This document shows positions 34,865 through 45,413 of a stretch of 64,000 bases of DNA, piece by piece. Position 1 is the stretch's first letter. Each line of letters opens with the position of its first letter. Location: assembly GCA_021030905.1 (NCBI GenBank), contig JAGFMI010000001.1:1674001-1738000 (forward strand), written 5' to 3'. A program made the position numbers and the translations under genes. The notes below the pieces were generated by a model. It was not told the DNA's origin, ran no database searches, and saw only the letters and a program-made list of their open reading frames with translations. The DNA is from Pyrenula massariospora. Its lineage: Eukaryota; Ascomycota; Eurotiomycetes; Pyrenulales; Pyrenulaceae.

Positions 34865-36454
34865 CGAGTATAAATATGGTATCTGCTGGATTGTAAAAGT
34901 CCCGTCTGAGGTGTAGAGTATCCTGGTGTCATGAGATTCTCCATGAACGATTTTAAGTCTATAAGAACAATGAATTGAGACCTCTTCGGCAACGACCGTG
35001 GAGGGTTATGTATTGTGGCCCACACTCTGAGTCACTCCAAAGAAAGACAAGAACACAACGAAAGTGATTTCTCAGCCTTGTCCCAAATTAGGGAAAGCAT
35101 ACCTGGGAAAGTACTTTTCCGTTGGGAAGGATCAAAGAGCAAAGGGCGCACTGGATGTCAATTTCTGTATTCAATGCTGATCTCCAACTTCTCGTTCTCC
35201 AAAAAAAAAGCTTCTCCGCGCCGTTGTCCCACCCGCAGGAAAGTTTGATAATCAAGCAGCCGAGGGAATGCCGTCATAGCCGTAGATCCTGGGGGAACCT
35301 ATGGGCTTTCCCGTTCGGATTTCGATGTCAAACTAAGATATCGCTAACTACCTAGTCTGGCTAAGAAATTGAAACTACGTTGATCGCAATCCCAATTTCT
35401 TTTCACAGCTTTACTCTCGAGTCGCATCCACGGAGTTCGCTGCTGAGCATTGAAATAGATAGCGCGAATGACTGTCAACAGCGACTTCTCGTGGTTAATC
35501 TCGCATAAACAGTAGGGACATAAGTGAACAGATGACCTCGACTTGACTAACCGTCGCCACTCATGCCTCTATCAGAGGGAGAACGCCACCTATGATCACC
35601 CTAAGCTCTTTTCCTCCGAACCGGGTATGATTTGAGACCCTCTATGCCTCCGATACCGGCAAAGAGGAGGGAAAGAATAAGCAATGTATCTAGATCATTA
35701 GCCGACGATGTGGAAGGGACACCTGTGATCCGACCTATCTGGACAATGCAGTCTATGTCAATGAAGAACATACAGCTTAGGTTTTAAGCATCTTCGACAC
35801 TTGTCACTTTACCGCCTTGCTTTTTCGGTACCAGATCTAATTGTTAGTCGGTTAAAGTAAAGCTTTGACCCCTGCCTTTTCCGGCTTCTCTCGACACCAA
35901 CCCCTGCTTTGCCCATTTCGAGAATCTGACACTCCCCAGAAAGCCTTGACCACTTCTTAAGCTCCCTTAGCTAAATGATATTTTCGACGAGACTGACCAC
36001 TGTCATAGATTTGTCTGACAAGACTCGGAACGGCACGTTACCTCGAGCACGTGTATTACACATCCAAACTCAACCACCAGAATCAAGTCTTGCCCACATT
36101 CTTCTTGCGTCTCTGTTTCGCTCTACTTCCACTACCGATCGCCTTTGCCATATCCTCACGCAGACCGTGTGTCGGCGCAGGATTCAAACAGCGTGCGGCA
36201 GCAGAATTCAAACCATATGCTTGCGGTGCCGACTTGAGCAGCTTTGTGCATGGGCAATATCCCATCCCCCACACCGCAAGTACTGTATCTTCACTGAAGA
36301 CCACCGCCGAATTTTATCCTCGAAGGCTCGCTTTGCTTCAGCGCCATTATCACACCCACTCCTTGCTCGGTGCAAACTCGCCGAATGCTACGAGGTCATG
36401 ATCAAATAGAGAAAACCGAGGTCATTATCCTAAACCATCCATTAAACCCATCCT
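34865..36454. other. Intergenic region
   Basis: 1.6 kb containing the MFS promoter and the aldo-keto reductase 3' flank. Two overlapping + frames at 35975-36409 contain a short repeated phrase (GGATTCAAACAG and AATTCAAACCATA, 36180-36215), but their protein translations look random. No gene called. Confidence 0.45.
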
Positions 36455-37951
36455 TCAAAGACGAGACTCATTCTTCCCATCCCTCAAACCCAAGCAAATG
36501 TCCTCAATTTCTTTCAAGAGCCTTTCTGGCAGAGGTCCCGCTTCCAGTGCATCCAGATTATCATTCAGCTGCCTGACACTTGACGCGCCGAGTACAATTC
36601 CGTCTCCGTGCTCGGCGGAAAGACACGAGTGATACGCAGCCCAGCGTAATGCCGCAGCGTGTCCTGTGATCCCTTCCTTTTCCGCCAGCGTCTTGATCTT
36701 ATCCGCCGCGGCGAGTCGTTCTTCTTTGAAGTACTGTTCGCGGGACATCTTTCCAATCCATGTCTGCAAATATTAGCAGGAGGTCTCCTAGTGACCGAAT
36801 CGTATAGCTATATTGTACCCACCCTTAAATCCCATCTTGATCCCGGCCTCTCCCTATTCTCCTTCGTAGTGAAAAATCCTCCGGCCGCGGGGCTGTGACG
36901 CTTTCAGTCAACATATACGCTCTCCACACAGAGTTCAACATACCTATAAGCAAACAACGCGATTCCCAACCTCCTTAGCGTAGGCACCAAGCTTCCCTCA
37001 ATCCTTCGATCAAGCAGATTGTAGCTCTCCTGACACACAGACGGCTTGATCCACCCTTTCTCCGCGGCGTAATTCGTGAATTTCTCCACCACCTTGGCTG
37101 GATGATTCGAGAGCCCGAAATGCTTGATCTTACCTGCCTTGTGAGCGTCGTTGATCGCTTCGAGTGTCTCCTCGAATGGTGCGGTTTTGTTGGGGGCGTG
37201 GAGGTATTCCACGTTGAGCTATTCTACCCGTCAACAAATACATAGAGCATCAAGGGCTGATAGCGAAGCACTCGTTCCATGAAAAGCCAGCAGAGTCTAG
37301 AAAACGCAAGAGACCTAGGATGAGCAAGTAGGCCCGGTTTGCAAAGCGCAGCCCCAGGTCGCCTCCAATCTATCCCATTGCAGCACAGAGATCTCCGGCT
37401 GCACAAGGGCACTTGCAATCCAATCCAATCGAATCCAAGAAGCGCCAACCTAGCACCAAGCATCCCAAAACAAACAATCAATCAATCCCACCCAACCAAA
37501 CCAAAAAAACCCATCTCACACCCCCCCCCCCTTCCCCCCTCAAAACAAAACAAAATCCACTCACCGTCTCCACCCCCAACCCCCCCAAACTCTCCAGCAA
37601 CTCCCCCTCCACCCATCCCCTCCCATACCCTTTCTCTTCATCCGGCGCAATCTTTGAATCCACCGCCCACCCTTTTCCCCCTTCCTCCCCATCCCCTTCC
37701 CCCAGTACCCCCGTGGCCCCCAGCATAATCTCAGCACCCCCCGGCGCCCCCCCGGGCGGATACCCCCGCGCGGTATCCAAGCGAGAGTATCCACGGGAAC
37801 GGAACGCGGCGAGGAGGGTGAGGGCGGCATGGGGGGTGGTGGTGCGGGATTGCAGGTCTGTGGGGGGGCCGATTGTGCCGGTGCCGAGGGCTATTTGTAG
37901 CTTGAGCTTGGATGTGGATTTGGGGGGTGGGGAAGGGGGGAGGGGGGACAT
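36455..37951 (-). CDS. Aldo-keto reductase (AKR7-like)
   Basis: Exons 37951-37565, 37218-36944, 36892-36823 and 36763-36455 give 346 aa. The N-terminus reads LQIALGTGTIG; the catalytic tetrad can be followed as Asp/Tyr in RLDTARGYPPG, Lys in VDSKIAP and His in VEYLHAPNK. NADPH-site blocks are HFGLSNHPAKVV, PSVCQESYNLLDR and, across intron 2, FAYSPAAGGFF. The C-terminal part AALRWAAYHSCLS and GIVLGASSVRQLNDNL closes the barrel. It resembles aflatoxin-aldehyde reductase-type (AKR7) enzymes that reduce aldehydes with NADPH. The first intron is unusually long (346 bp) and very G-rich on the sense strand; exon 1 is Gly/Pro-rich with an odd GGAPGGAE insertion and EGDGEEGGKG. Start chosen at the ATG just before the conserved strand; a longer in-frame start at 38044 gives a low-complexity extension. 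Confidence 0.85.
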
Positions 37952-38700
37952 GGTGCGGTGGGAGGGAAGGGCGGAGGATTTAGATTGTGCGAGGTTTTTT
38001 CGAGGGTGGGGGGTTTGGGAATTGGGGGGGCTGGAGGGCGACAATATGAGATGTAATTTGATGCAAAGCTGTGAAATGGAGGGGAGCCGGTGCTGGCCCC
38101 TCGTATTATGGTCGGTGGTTGAAAGGAAAGTGCGGTAGACTAGGTAGGTAGGTGGGTTTGCTCTGTTGTACTATCGAGCTTACTGTGAATGCCGGAATAG
38201 GCAAGAAGCAAGGCAACCGACCCCCCGGCCCGCGCTCTGCGGCTGTCTCGCATATATGCTGTACAGTACACATAAAACGGGGATGGGGTGTGACGGACGG
38301 GTTCAGACTATTTATCATAGGTTGAGTATTGAAGGGATTGTATTTCCTTCATTTTAGCTTATGCTGGGTATACATAATATACTACATAGTTCAATATGTA
38401 CGCTATTTGAAAACCTGTCAAGCGTTACGCATTATCATCCCTTCCCTCAAGGTTAATAATCATAGGCTTAGAGCGATTCTGAGATACGTATTGCTCGATG
38501 AAGCATTCTTTCCGGAAATATATCGAACAGTAACGAAGTAAGGCTGTCGACTAGGGGGTTTAGGATCGTATCGATGGTGCGAAGTCGGGCTCTTCGGCAA
38601 GGCTGAAATGGAAAGGCCCTCGTTTGATAATGATGCTCTCACGCGTTCACAATACAAACCGTACTACCACCCTTTACACCCAATCCCATGTCCTTCCATT
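37952..38700. other. Intergenic spacer
   Basis: It holds the aldo-keto reductase promoter and permease 3' flank. The stretch next to 37952 is strongly G-rich on the + strand up to about 38040. No gene seen. Confidence 0.5.
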
Positions 38701-40732
38701 TCAACAATCCTTAACCACCCTCTCCACAACCCGCTCATCCACCCCCTTCCACTCCTTCCGAACACACGCATATCCCACACCAGCAAGCACCAAAACCGCC
38801 GCCGTAATCGGCCCCGCCCAGTTCATATTCTGCGCGTTGACCGGAAGCGAGCTCGGCCACGGCAGCCAGAAGGCCATGTATAGACTGTGCGCCAGCGCGT
38901 ACACGTTCACGACGGTCCCATAGCGGCCGAGATTCCATTCCCCGAGCGTGACTGGGGAGGCAGAGAAGCGGTTGAGCAGCATGCAGGCGACGGCGACGGC
39001 GTAGGAGAGGTAGAGGGCGAGGGTGGAGAGGGAGGTTAGGGCGGCGAACGCGATGGTGGACTTGACGTTGGGGAGGGAGAGGAGGGCGGTGGCGACGCAG
39101 GACAGGGATACGGCGCGGTGGGGGATCCGCTTCTGGTTTAGGATGGCAAAGTACGGGGAGACTATGGTGCCGAATCCATCGTCTCTTGCCCAGGCATAGG
39201 TCAATCTTGATACTGAGACGAGAGATGCAAGACCACCGGCGAGACACATGAAGATGAGGCCTACCGCCATGGCGTTGGCCGCGGGTAGAGAGCCCGTGGC
39301 CTGGAGGGCAATGGTAGCAAATGGAAACGGGGAGCTGAGCGCTGTGGAGAGGATGTCGCCTGCGCAGTAAAGGGTCGCAATTATCATGATAAGGGCGAAG
39401 ATGCCGTTGCTGAAGATACTCCAGAAAATGACGCGAGGGACTGAGCTTTTGGGGAGGCGGACCTCTTCGCTAAGGTGAACGGCAGCGTCAAAGCCTAGAA
39501 AGTTGTCGGATGAGCGACTGGCGAAAAAAGGTGTTACAAAAGCGAGGCATGGATACATACCGCAGAATGTCCAGATAGGCGTGAGAAGGCCAAGATGCCA
39601 GGAAACAACATCATTGTTCCATCCGGACGTCATCGTGGAATCAACGCGGCTGAAGAAGACAAAACCAGCAGAATGTGTGTCCACGGTCAGGCCGAGTAGG
39701 ACACCAATGTAGACGAAGAACATCGCAATGTGGAAAGTGCCGCTCAAAAGTTCGATCCATGGAACAGTATCAAAGAAGTAGACATTGATGATGTAGAGAA
39801 CAAGTAGGAATGCCATCATCATGAGGAAAGACTGCCATGGCTCGAAGGATGCGTTCTGAATGTTTAGTATGACTGTGCCTTCGATGAGGTTGACAGTCAC
39901 GCTAAGCATGCTGGCCAGCAAAGCCAACCATGCGAGCCATGTCAGCCAACCTGCGCCTGTAAGCTTTCGGGTAATTCGTCTGCGAACAGTCTCTAACCCT
40001 GCATGTACGTTATAACTTTCCGAAAGCTCTTTGGAGCTACCGCTGAAGTCCACTGTGAAAGCGTTAAGAGGCTACCTACGAAATTGCAACGATTCGGTGC
40101 GTACGTGATACTGAGCGCCTATTGAAGAAAGGCAAGGCATGATCAGGAACCTATAAAGAGAGAAATATCGGAATTCGGAGCAGGCGCACCAGCAATAGGA
40201 AGTATAGAGGACAGCTCAGCTAGAGAAGCTGACTGTGCCATAGCACCTACCCAAACGATCACCGTTCCTATTGTATAGGCGCAGTATCAGATGGCTGTCC
40301 TTGACAGAAGCAATAGTTCCATTGTGGGCCCTTCATACCCCAGAAAAGGACTTGAGGACCACCATTATAAAACGAAGCATAGAGATTACTGTAATAATGA
40401 TGTGTTAAAGTCTGGTTATTTCCTTCAAAGACATCGTGCTCTGAAAGCTCTCTAGAAGCGAATGAGATTCGACTTACTCTACAGGTGCTTCCCACCCCGA
40501 CATGTACGCAAGTGATAGAAATAGGAGTTGGAGGAAGCTGAAGATACGCTTGCTGCTGTCAGCAACAAGAAGAATTCTCTGTTCAATCCTTGTCTCCGGA
40601 TCTACGAACCCTTAGCAACTTTGGTTGAGTATCTCCATGACGATCTAAAGACCCTTCTTTAGTTGACCCAGTTGTAAGTTCGGATGACCATGCCACACTG
40701 ATATCTTTATTTGCTTCCATGATCGAAATCAT
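38701..40732 (-). CDS. APC-superfamily amino acid/GABA/choline-type permease
   Basis: Exons, in order: start 40732 (or 40720) to about 40615; about 40550-40478; 40388-40339; 40267-40190; 40118-40105; 40052-39998; 39950-39561; 39494-38701. The joins give FLQLLFLSLAYMSGWE, then SFYNGGPQVLFWG|TVIVWVGAMAQ, SLAELSSILPIAG|AQYH|WTSAVAP and YMQGWLTWLAW, which is the normal order of helices 1-5 of fungal GABA/choline permeases (Uga4/Hnm1 class). Later blocks are LGLLTPIWTFCGFDAAVHLSEEV and VSRLTYAWARDDG. About 12 membrane helices result. Exon 5 is only 14 nt. The 66-bp last intron lacks stops, so an unspliced reading looks coding. The exon 1/2 junction is uncertain because no strong donor is visible. 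The substrate is unknown; polyamines, choline, GABA and amino acids are all known in the class. Confidence 0.82.
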
Positions 40733-41631
40733 ATGCGTAGCCTTCAAATTGGCAGCGCTTGATTCAAGATAAAAGAACGCGGGGCACGTAAACAAGCACA
40801 TTTCAACAAGCGAGTTGTGGCCTAGAATCCGGATGCAGGGTTCACAACCCTGCAAGTGAACGATGCATCGGCAAATGAGCCGCAGTTGCACGCCTGCTCG
40901 CCGGGTTGACCAAGATGTTCAAGACCGGATGAAATTGGTAAGGGTGGCATTGTTTGGGTATCTCGTGTGACCATCCTGTGCTTCCAATACATCTTGTACA
41001 TGATTAGACTCTGGGATGGGGTTCATAGAGGGCATGATCGGGCCAGAGAACCCAGCTATCCCAATGCGTCACTGACAGCAATTCATGAATCTTTGAAATA
41101 CAAATCGTTGAACACATGTCAGGCGCAGATCTAATGTCAGTGCTATCGATTCTCAAGATCATGGGTGGTCGAGACTTCATTCCATGCACTTCCCTGTTTC
41201 TCCTCCACATTCAGTAGCTCTTGGCATTAGGTCTTGGCACCTCAAGGCAAGGAAAAACTGCCGTGCCGTTAAGTACCTTAAGGACTACCTAGCGTCCATT
41301 GCCATTCCACATACCTTGCTGTGTATGGTATCACTTCACCTAATTGTCGCCTCCGTACTGCTCCGATCGCGCCACTATTTCGTGATTCAACGAACAGGAA
41401 GTGATATAGTAGGACATCTACACGGTTCTAGCAAAGATTTAACAGCATCCCCACAGCGACTTGGTGAAGTTTAGATCTGATTCTTTGTTCTTGGGAGGTT
41501 GTAACACTTTAATTCCACTACCCGAACAACGTTCCCCACAACCGCTCGATGAAGGTTGGTTACACCCCCTTGCCATTATCCTGATCCCTAGCAACAGTCC
41601 ATGTAAGCGTTTACCTGTGGATACGACGAGG
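40733..41631. other. Intergenic spacer
   Basis: It contains the permease promoter and the 3' flank of the small secreted protein gene. No convincing coding frame. Confidence 0.45.
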
Positions 41632-42095
41632 TCATGAAGTGCTGCGCTTCTCTTCCACGCTCTCCTCAGGCTCTTTACTAGGTCTAAAAACAAGAGGATG
41701 GTACGGCCTCCACAGTCCGCCCGCGTCTTCCACATTGGCTTCTCTCTTGATCGAGTTGGCGGCAAAGTCAAGGGGAGTAGCATACCAATGCCTCTCTTCG
41801 TTCTTATTGGCGCGTTCAGTGAGATCGGCTTGATGAAGTATCGAACGAGGGTATGGAGTTCCATCACTGTCCAATTCGCTGGCAGTTCTAACTCGAAGAT
41901 TTGCTACATCTTGTCCTGGTCATTGATTAATGTCAGTTCAAAGGTTGTACAAAAACTCGCGGTTCTGATTGCCGCTAGGAGAGTAGACGGAGAGGATGTT
42001 TCACTCTCACCTCCTTGAAGTACCGGTGATGCGTCAATGGTGTATGCCCATGCCCAGATCAGAGCCATGTTGAGAAGTGCTGACACATGAACCAT
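41632..42095 (-). CDS. Small secreted cysteine-free protein
   Basis: Exons 42095-42011 and 41915-41632 give 122 aa; an in-frame ATG at 42110 would add five residues. The N-terminus VSALLNMALIWAWAYTI looks like a signal peptide with a likely cleavage near Ala22/Ser23. The intron (95 bp) has a GTGAGA donor and CAG acceptor and joins two halves that are both protein-like: VLQGGQDVANLRV and the second exon with ERHWYATPLDFAANSIKR and AGGLWRPYHPLVFRPSKEP. The mature part has no cysteine, unlike most effector-like small secreted proteins. Two Lys-Arg pairs (85-86 and 118-119) are possible Kex2 sites bounding a ~32-residue segment. I do not recognise a family. It could be a secreted peptide precursor or a hypothetical wall/extracellular protein. 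Confidence 0.62.
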
Positions 42096-42816
42096 TTTGC
42101 AGTTGTTCAAATGGTAGGCAAGAGAGCAGTATCCAAAGAAAAGGTGTGCCAGTCAGAAAGTCGAGCAAAGAGCAGAAGTGAGTCTAAAGTATTAACGGTT
42201 GATAAGCACTTCCCGTGAATCTCCACTGATTGTTACTGCAACTTGATTTTGCTACAAATCAAGACATTCTTAAGGCAAGTTTTAGAGCCGGCAATGTGAC
42301 CGAGCGAGCAAGTGCTCACGTCTTGATTTGTTAAGTCATCTGTCATTGTTGTTCCATCTCCAGGAAGACCGGCGTCGAAGCAGGTATTTTGCAAATCTTG
42401 CCTTGGTTCCTGGTTGCTGTCTGCTTGTCTGCGTATTACAAGTCTTCCTTTGTGTGACGGAGCCCTCGCGCGTAGCCGGTAAGCAAACACATCCGAGCAA
42501 CGGATGCCAAAGACCAAGCATCGAAGAGTTGGAGCAGATTGAGATCCGTGTTTACGGGAGTCCTATTAGTGGCAGTAAGATGCCGTGAGCCGGTGTCGTA
42601 CCAGTGAAGCCCGGACAACGAAAACCAGGAATTCTTAGGACTACCGAACTAATCGTGTTCGACGCCCACCACTAATATTCTAATCTGAAGAGCGTGAAGC
42701 TGCGGCAGATTTTCATTGACTTGGCTCTCTAAGAGGCCGACCTCGTGAAGAGCGTATTCTTGAAGAATTCTCGTGAATACGGCTGTTGACAATCCATGGG
42801 CACTTTGATGCCCTGC
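42096..42816. other. Intergenic spacer
   Basis: It holds the promoter of the small secreted protein gene and the COG5 3' flank. A reverse frame at 42233-42517 has no recognisable motif. Confidence 0.45.
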
Positions 42817-44187
42817 TCACCTTCCCAAAACACCAACCACACTACCTACCATAACGGCTGCTTCTCTTTCCCAATTGCCTAGCACGATGGCACCTTCTTC
42901 ATTCGTCATGTCGCCGTCTCTGAGATTCAAATTACTGCCTCCAGGGAGCTGACTGCCTTTGAGTACACATTCCCTCAATGCCTCTCTAACCCGCTCTTTA
43001 TTGGAGCGTAGCGTTCTTGCCGACACGCCACCTTTGATTAGAATATCTTGAACCTTAGGGGAGAGAGAGGACGCAAGACTGCGCCAGAAATAAGAGGGTA
43101 GTGATGATGTGTCCAACGTTGTGAGCAGTGGTGCTAGGAGGTCACGTTCTGAAGTTAATGGTGCAAGTAGAGGGTGTGATGGAGGTTTCAGCGAAGCCAG
43201 AAGAGCCTCTAGAGCGACAATATTTTGACAGCGCGCAGAAACTTCGAGGAGGGTGCGCTCAAGAGTCGGAAGGGTGGATAAAGCTCGAGTTAGGGAGGTC
43301 AGGGAAGCAACTAGGGTTGTCTGGAGATACTTTTGTAACGCCGAGAGGAGCAGAGTAGGAGTAAAAGCTGAAGCTTCGGAATCTGTAGATGTCAATGACT
43401 TGGTCGGCGTTGGCGAGAGAAGGTAAAGAATGGAAGCTGCAGAAGTAGTCTTCGCCTTAGCCTCCTCGCTTTGAGCAAACGTTGACGGTCCACCGCTCCG
43501 GGAGAGGGAAGACATGGAGAACTCTCGAATTGTCTGCTGCGCATTTGCTTTCGCCATGTTCTCTGCAGGTATAAATAGTTCAGTCTTGATAGCACTCGCA
43601 TTCTTCACACGCTCGAGCCCTTCACCGTCTCCGCCTGGCCTGTCACTTTCATAAATGTCTCGTAGGCTTAGTATGGTATACGTTGCCCTTACAAGTGCAC
43701 GATGATCTTCTTTTCCGGGAGGCTTAGGTAAAGCCTCGCTCATCTGTGCCTCAAGCTGCCTTGCAAGAGCGAGGCACCGAGAAACGGTCCGCCCAAGCCG
43801 CAGTGTTTCCCACGCTCTTCCGGCTGCGACCCTGATCTCTTCCGCTGCCTCATGCCGTACCAGAACTTCCCTCTCCAGCCTTTCATAGCTCTTGGTCACA
43901 GCTTCCACTTGCGTAGACACCTCGGAGAGGATCTGCGATCCGGCATTGGAACGAGTTTGGGTATAATTGAGAAGTGGCAGAGAGGATTGGGTACAAAGGT
44001 TATGAATGTGGGTATCGATCTCCTGGAGGTCGAACAAGACACGGGACAATGGCGTGGAGAGGTCAAGGGGCGTATCAGAAGAGTTGTTAGTAGATGTGAC
44101 GAGGTTATTGGCGAAACTCTCGGCACTGAAGGAAGGGGAGAGGAAGTGGTCGTAGTCTATATAGGAAGGAGGCTCCGTGGATGCCAT
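42817..44187 (-). CDS. COG5: Conserved oligomeric Golgi complex subunit 5
   Basis: Intronless, 456 aa from MASTEPPSYIDYD; an in-frame ATG at 44256 would add 23 residues that look nonconserved. The N-terminal block YIDYDHFLSPSFSAESFAN and TPLDLSTPLSRVLFDLQEID is the hallmark of fungal Cog5, followed by helical coiled-coil-like sequence (AVTKSYERLEREVLVRHE, AWETLRLGRTVSRCLALARQ). COG5 belongs to lobe B of the COG tethering complex, which captures retrograde vesicles at the Golgi and keeps glycosylation enzymes in place. The length fits the short fungal form. It is followed upstream on the same strand by COA6, 540 bp away. Confidence 0.87.
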   Translation of the reverse strand: MASTEPPSYIDYDHFLSPSFSAESFANNLVTSTNNSSDTPLDLSTPLSRVLFDLQEIDTHIHNLCTQSSLPLLNYTQTRSNAGSQILSEVSTQVEAVTKSYERLEREVLVRHEAAEEIRVAAGRAWETLRLGRTVSRCLALARQLEAQMSEALPKPPGKEDHRALVRATYTILSLRDIYESDRPGGDGEGLERVKNASAIKTELFIPAENMAKANAQQTIREFSMSSLSRSGGPSTFAQSEEAKAKTTSAASILYLLSPTPTKSLTSTDSEASAFTPTLLLSALQKYLQTTLVASLTSLTRALSTLPTLERTLLEVSARCQNIVALEALLASLKPPSHPLLAPLTSERDLLAPLLTTLDTSSLPSYFWRSLASSLSPKVQDILIKGGVSARTLRSNKERVREALRECVLKGSQLPGGSNLNLRDGDMTNEEGAIVLGNWEREAAVMVGSVVGVLGR

Positions 44188-44726
44188 TGCTGAAGTCGGT
44201 GACTCCTGTAAGACGAAATTGTCCAGCCCGCGGTGGCTTCGACGCAGAGAGAACACTGCAGAGGATGGTCGCTACGTGTCCATCAGCCTGTGATATTTGA
44301 AAACCATAATGGCTGCTAGCAAGAAGGTGTAGTCTTGTCTGAGAAGAGCGTCGTGCAGCCAGAACACAACGCGAACGGGAAGTTGGATTTAGTGGACCGT
44401 TTTATCGTGAGCGTAGAGCTAAAGGCTCCTTTCTCAGTGTTCTAGAAAATACCGGGCATCCTTAAGAATCGAACAGCCATTGAGAAGTAGAGAAAAATTT
44501 GTGGGAAAGGAGATTTTCTTTTTCTCCGAAAATGCTATCTACGCTGCTTGCAGATGCTTACTCAACCGACTGTCCCGCTCCTGTTGATGCTCGAGAAATC
44601 CCATGCACTGCTAAATCTTTGACGACGAACCATGAGAGAACCCTCTCTAACGCCGCCATCATGCTAAAGCACTAATGATACAGCTACATATGCGAAGAAG
44701 TAGTAGAAACCGTCAAACCCCCAGAC
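44188..44726. other. Intergenic spacer (COG5 promoter, COA6 3' flank)
   Basis: About 540 bp with AT-rich segments near 44500-44530. No gene seen. Confidence 0.5.
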
Positions 44727-45159
44727 TTATCCAAACCATCCGCGACCCTCGCCCCTGGCTTTCCTTGCCTTTTGCTGCGCAAGCGTCTCTGCGTCGTCTT
44801 TTTTTATTTTTGCAATCGATTGGTCTCTATTGTATTCTGTCACGCGCTTCTCTTTAAAGTATTTGATCTAAGTAAAACAAACACATTAGCAATTTTTAGT
44901 GATTCGCAGAGGTCTTGGTTTGTACCCATGATTTTGCGCAATCTTTCTCAAAAGCTTCGATCTCTTTTCTACATTTAGTTCTTGCCTCAGTATCATGTTT
45001 CACAGCATCAAGAATATCATGTTCGTCCAAGCAGTCGTAGAAAAGGTCCCTGGATATGTAGCACTGTTCTCGAAAGTTTCGGTCCGGAGGTTTGTATTCG
45101 CTCGGAGAGGATTTCGGACTCGAGCTTGAGCTACCTGAGCTCGAGAATGGCCATACCAT
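44727..45159 (-). CDS. COA6: Cytochrome c oxidase assembly factor 6
   Basis: Exons 45159-44926 and 44867-44727 give 124 aa. The protein carries a CX9C (CYISRDLFYDC) and a CX10C (CRKEIEAFEKDC) pair, the exact spacing that defines COA6 within the twin-CX9C-like group. The exon 2 continuation IKYFKEKRVTEYNRDQSIAK restores the usual helix after SW; without splicing the protein would stop early. COA6 is imported into the mitochondrial intermembrane space by the Mia40 relay and helps deliver copper to the CuA site of Cox2. The N-terminus is a Ser-rich linker. The gene is divergent from the DUF1989 gene with 254 bp between starts. Confidence 0.92.
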
Positions 45160-45413
45160 GTTTCACGGTATTACCCGGGAGGACTATGAGACGGGAGGGA
45201 ACAAGATGGTGCTCGTAAAGATGGTGAGGTGATTCATTTTACGCTCCGCCCGGAGCTTCTTCGAGATGCAGAGCTTTGGCCAATCAAGCCGACCATGATC
45301 TCATGGCCAAAACAGGCTAGCGTAGATCAACCAATCCGTCTCCGTCGGACTGTGTAACCTCGTAAGGTACTCCATAAGAACCTGGAAGCCGTCTGGTTCT
45401 TTCATTAGGTAAC
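45160..45413. promoter_or_regulatory. Compact divergent promoter, COA6 / DUF1989
   Basis: 254 bp between two divergent start codons must hold both 5' UTRs and both promoters. I see no clear TATA box. Confidence 0.4.

Noticed and set aside
35975-36409. Overlapping + strand ORFs with short internal repeat
   Set aside because: Two frames are open at once and neither translation resembles a protein family; no signal peptide or introns support a gene.
39951-40053. Open-frame start of the permease at 40053
   Set aside because: It begins at a non-ATG codon and reads intron 6 and part of exon 6 in the wrong frame; the spliced frame gives WTSAVAP and MQGW instead.
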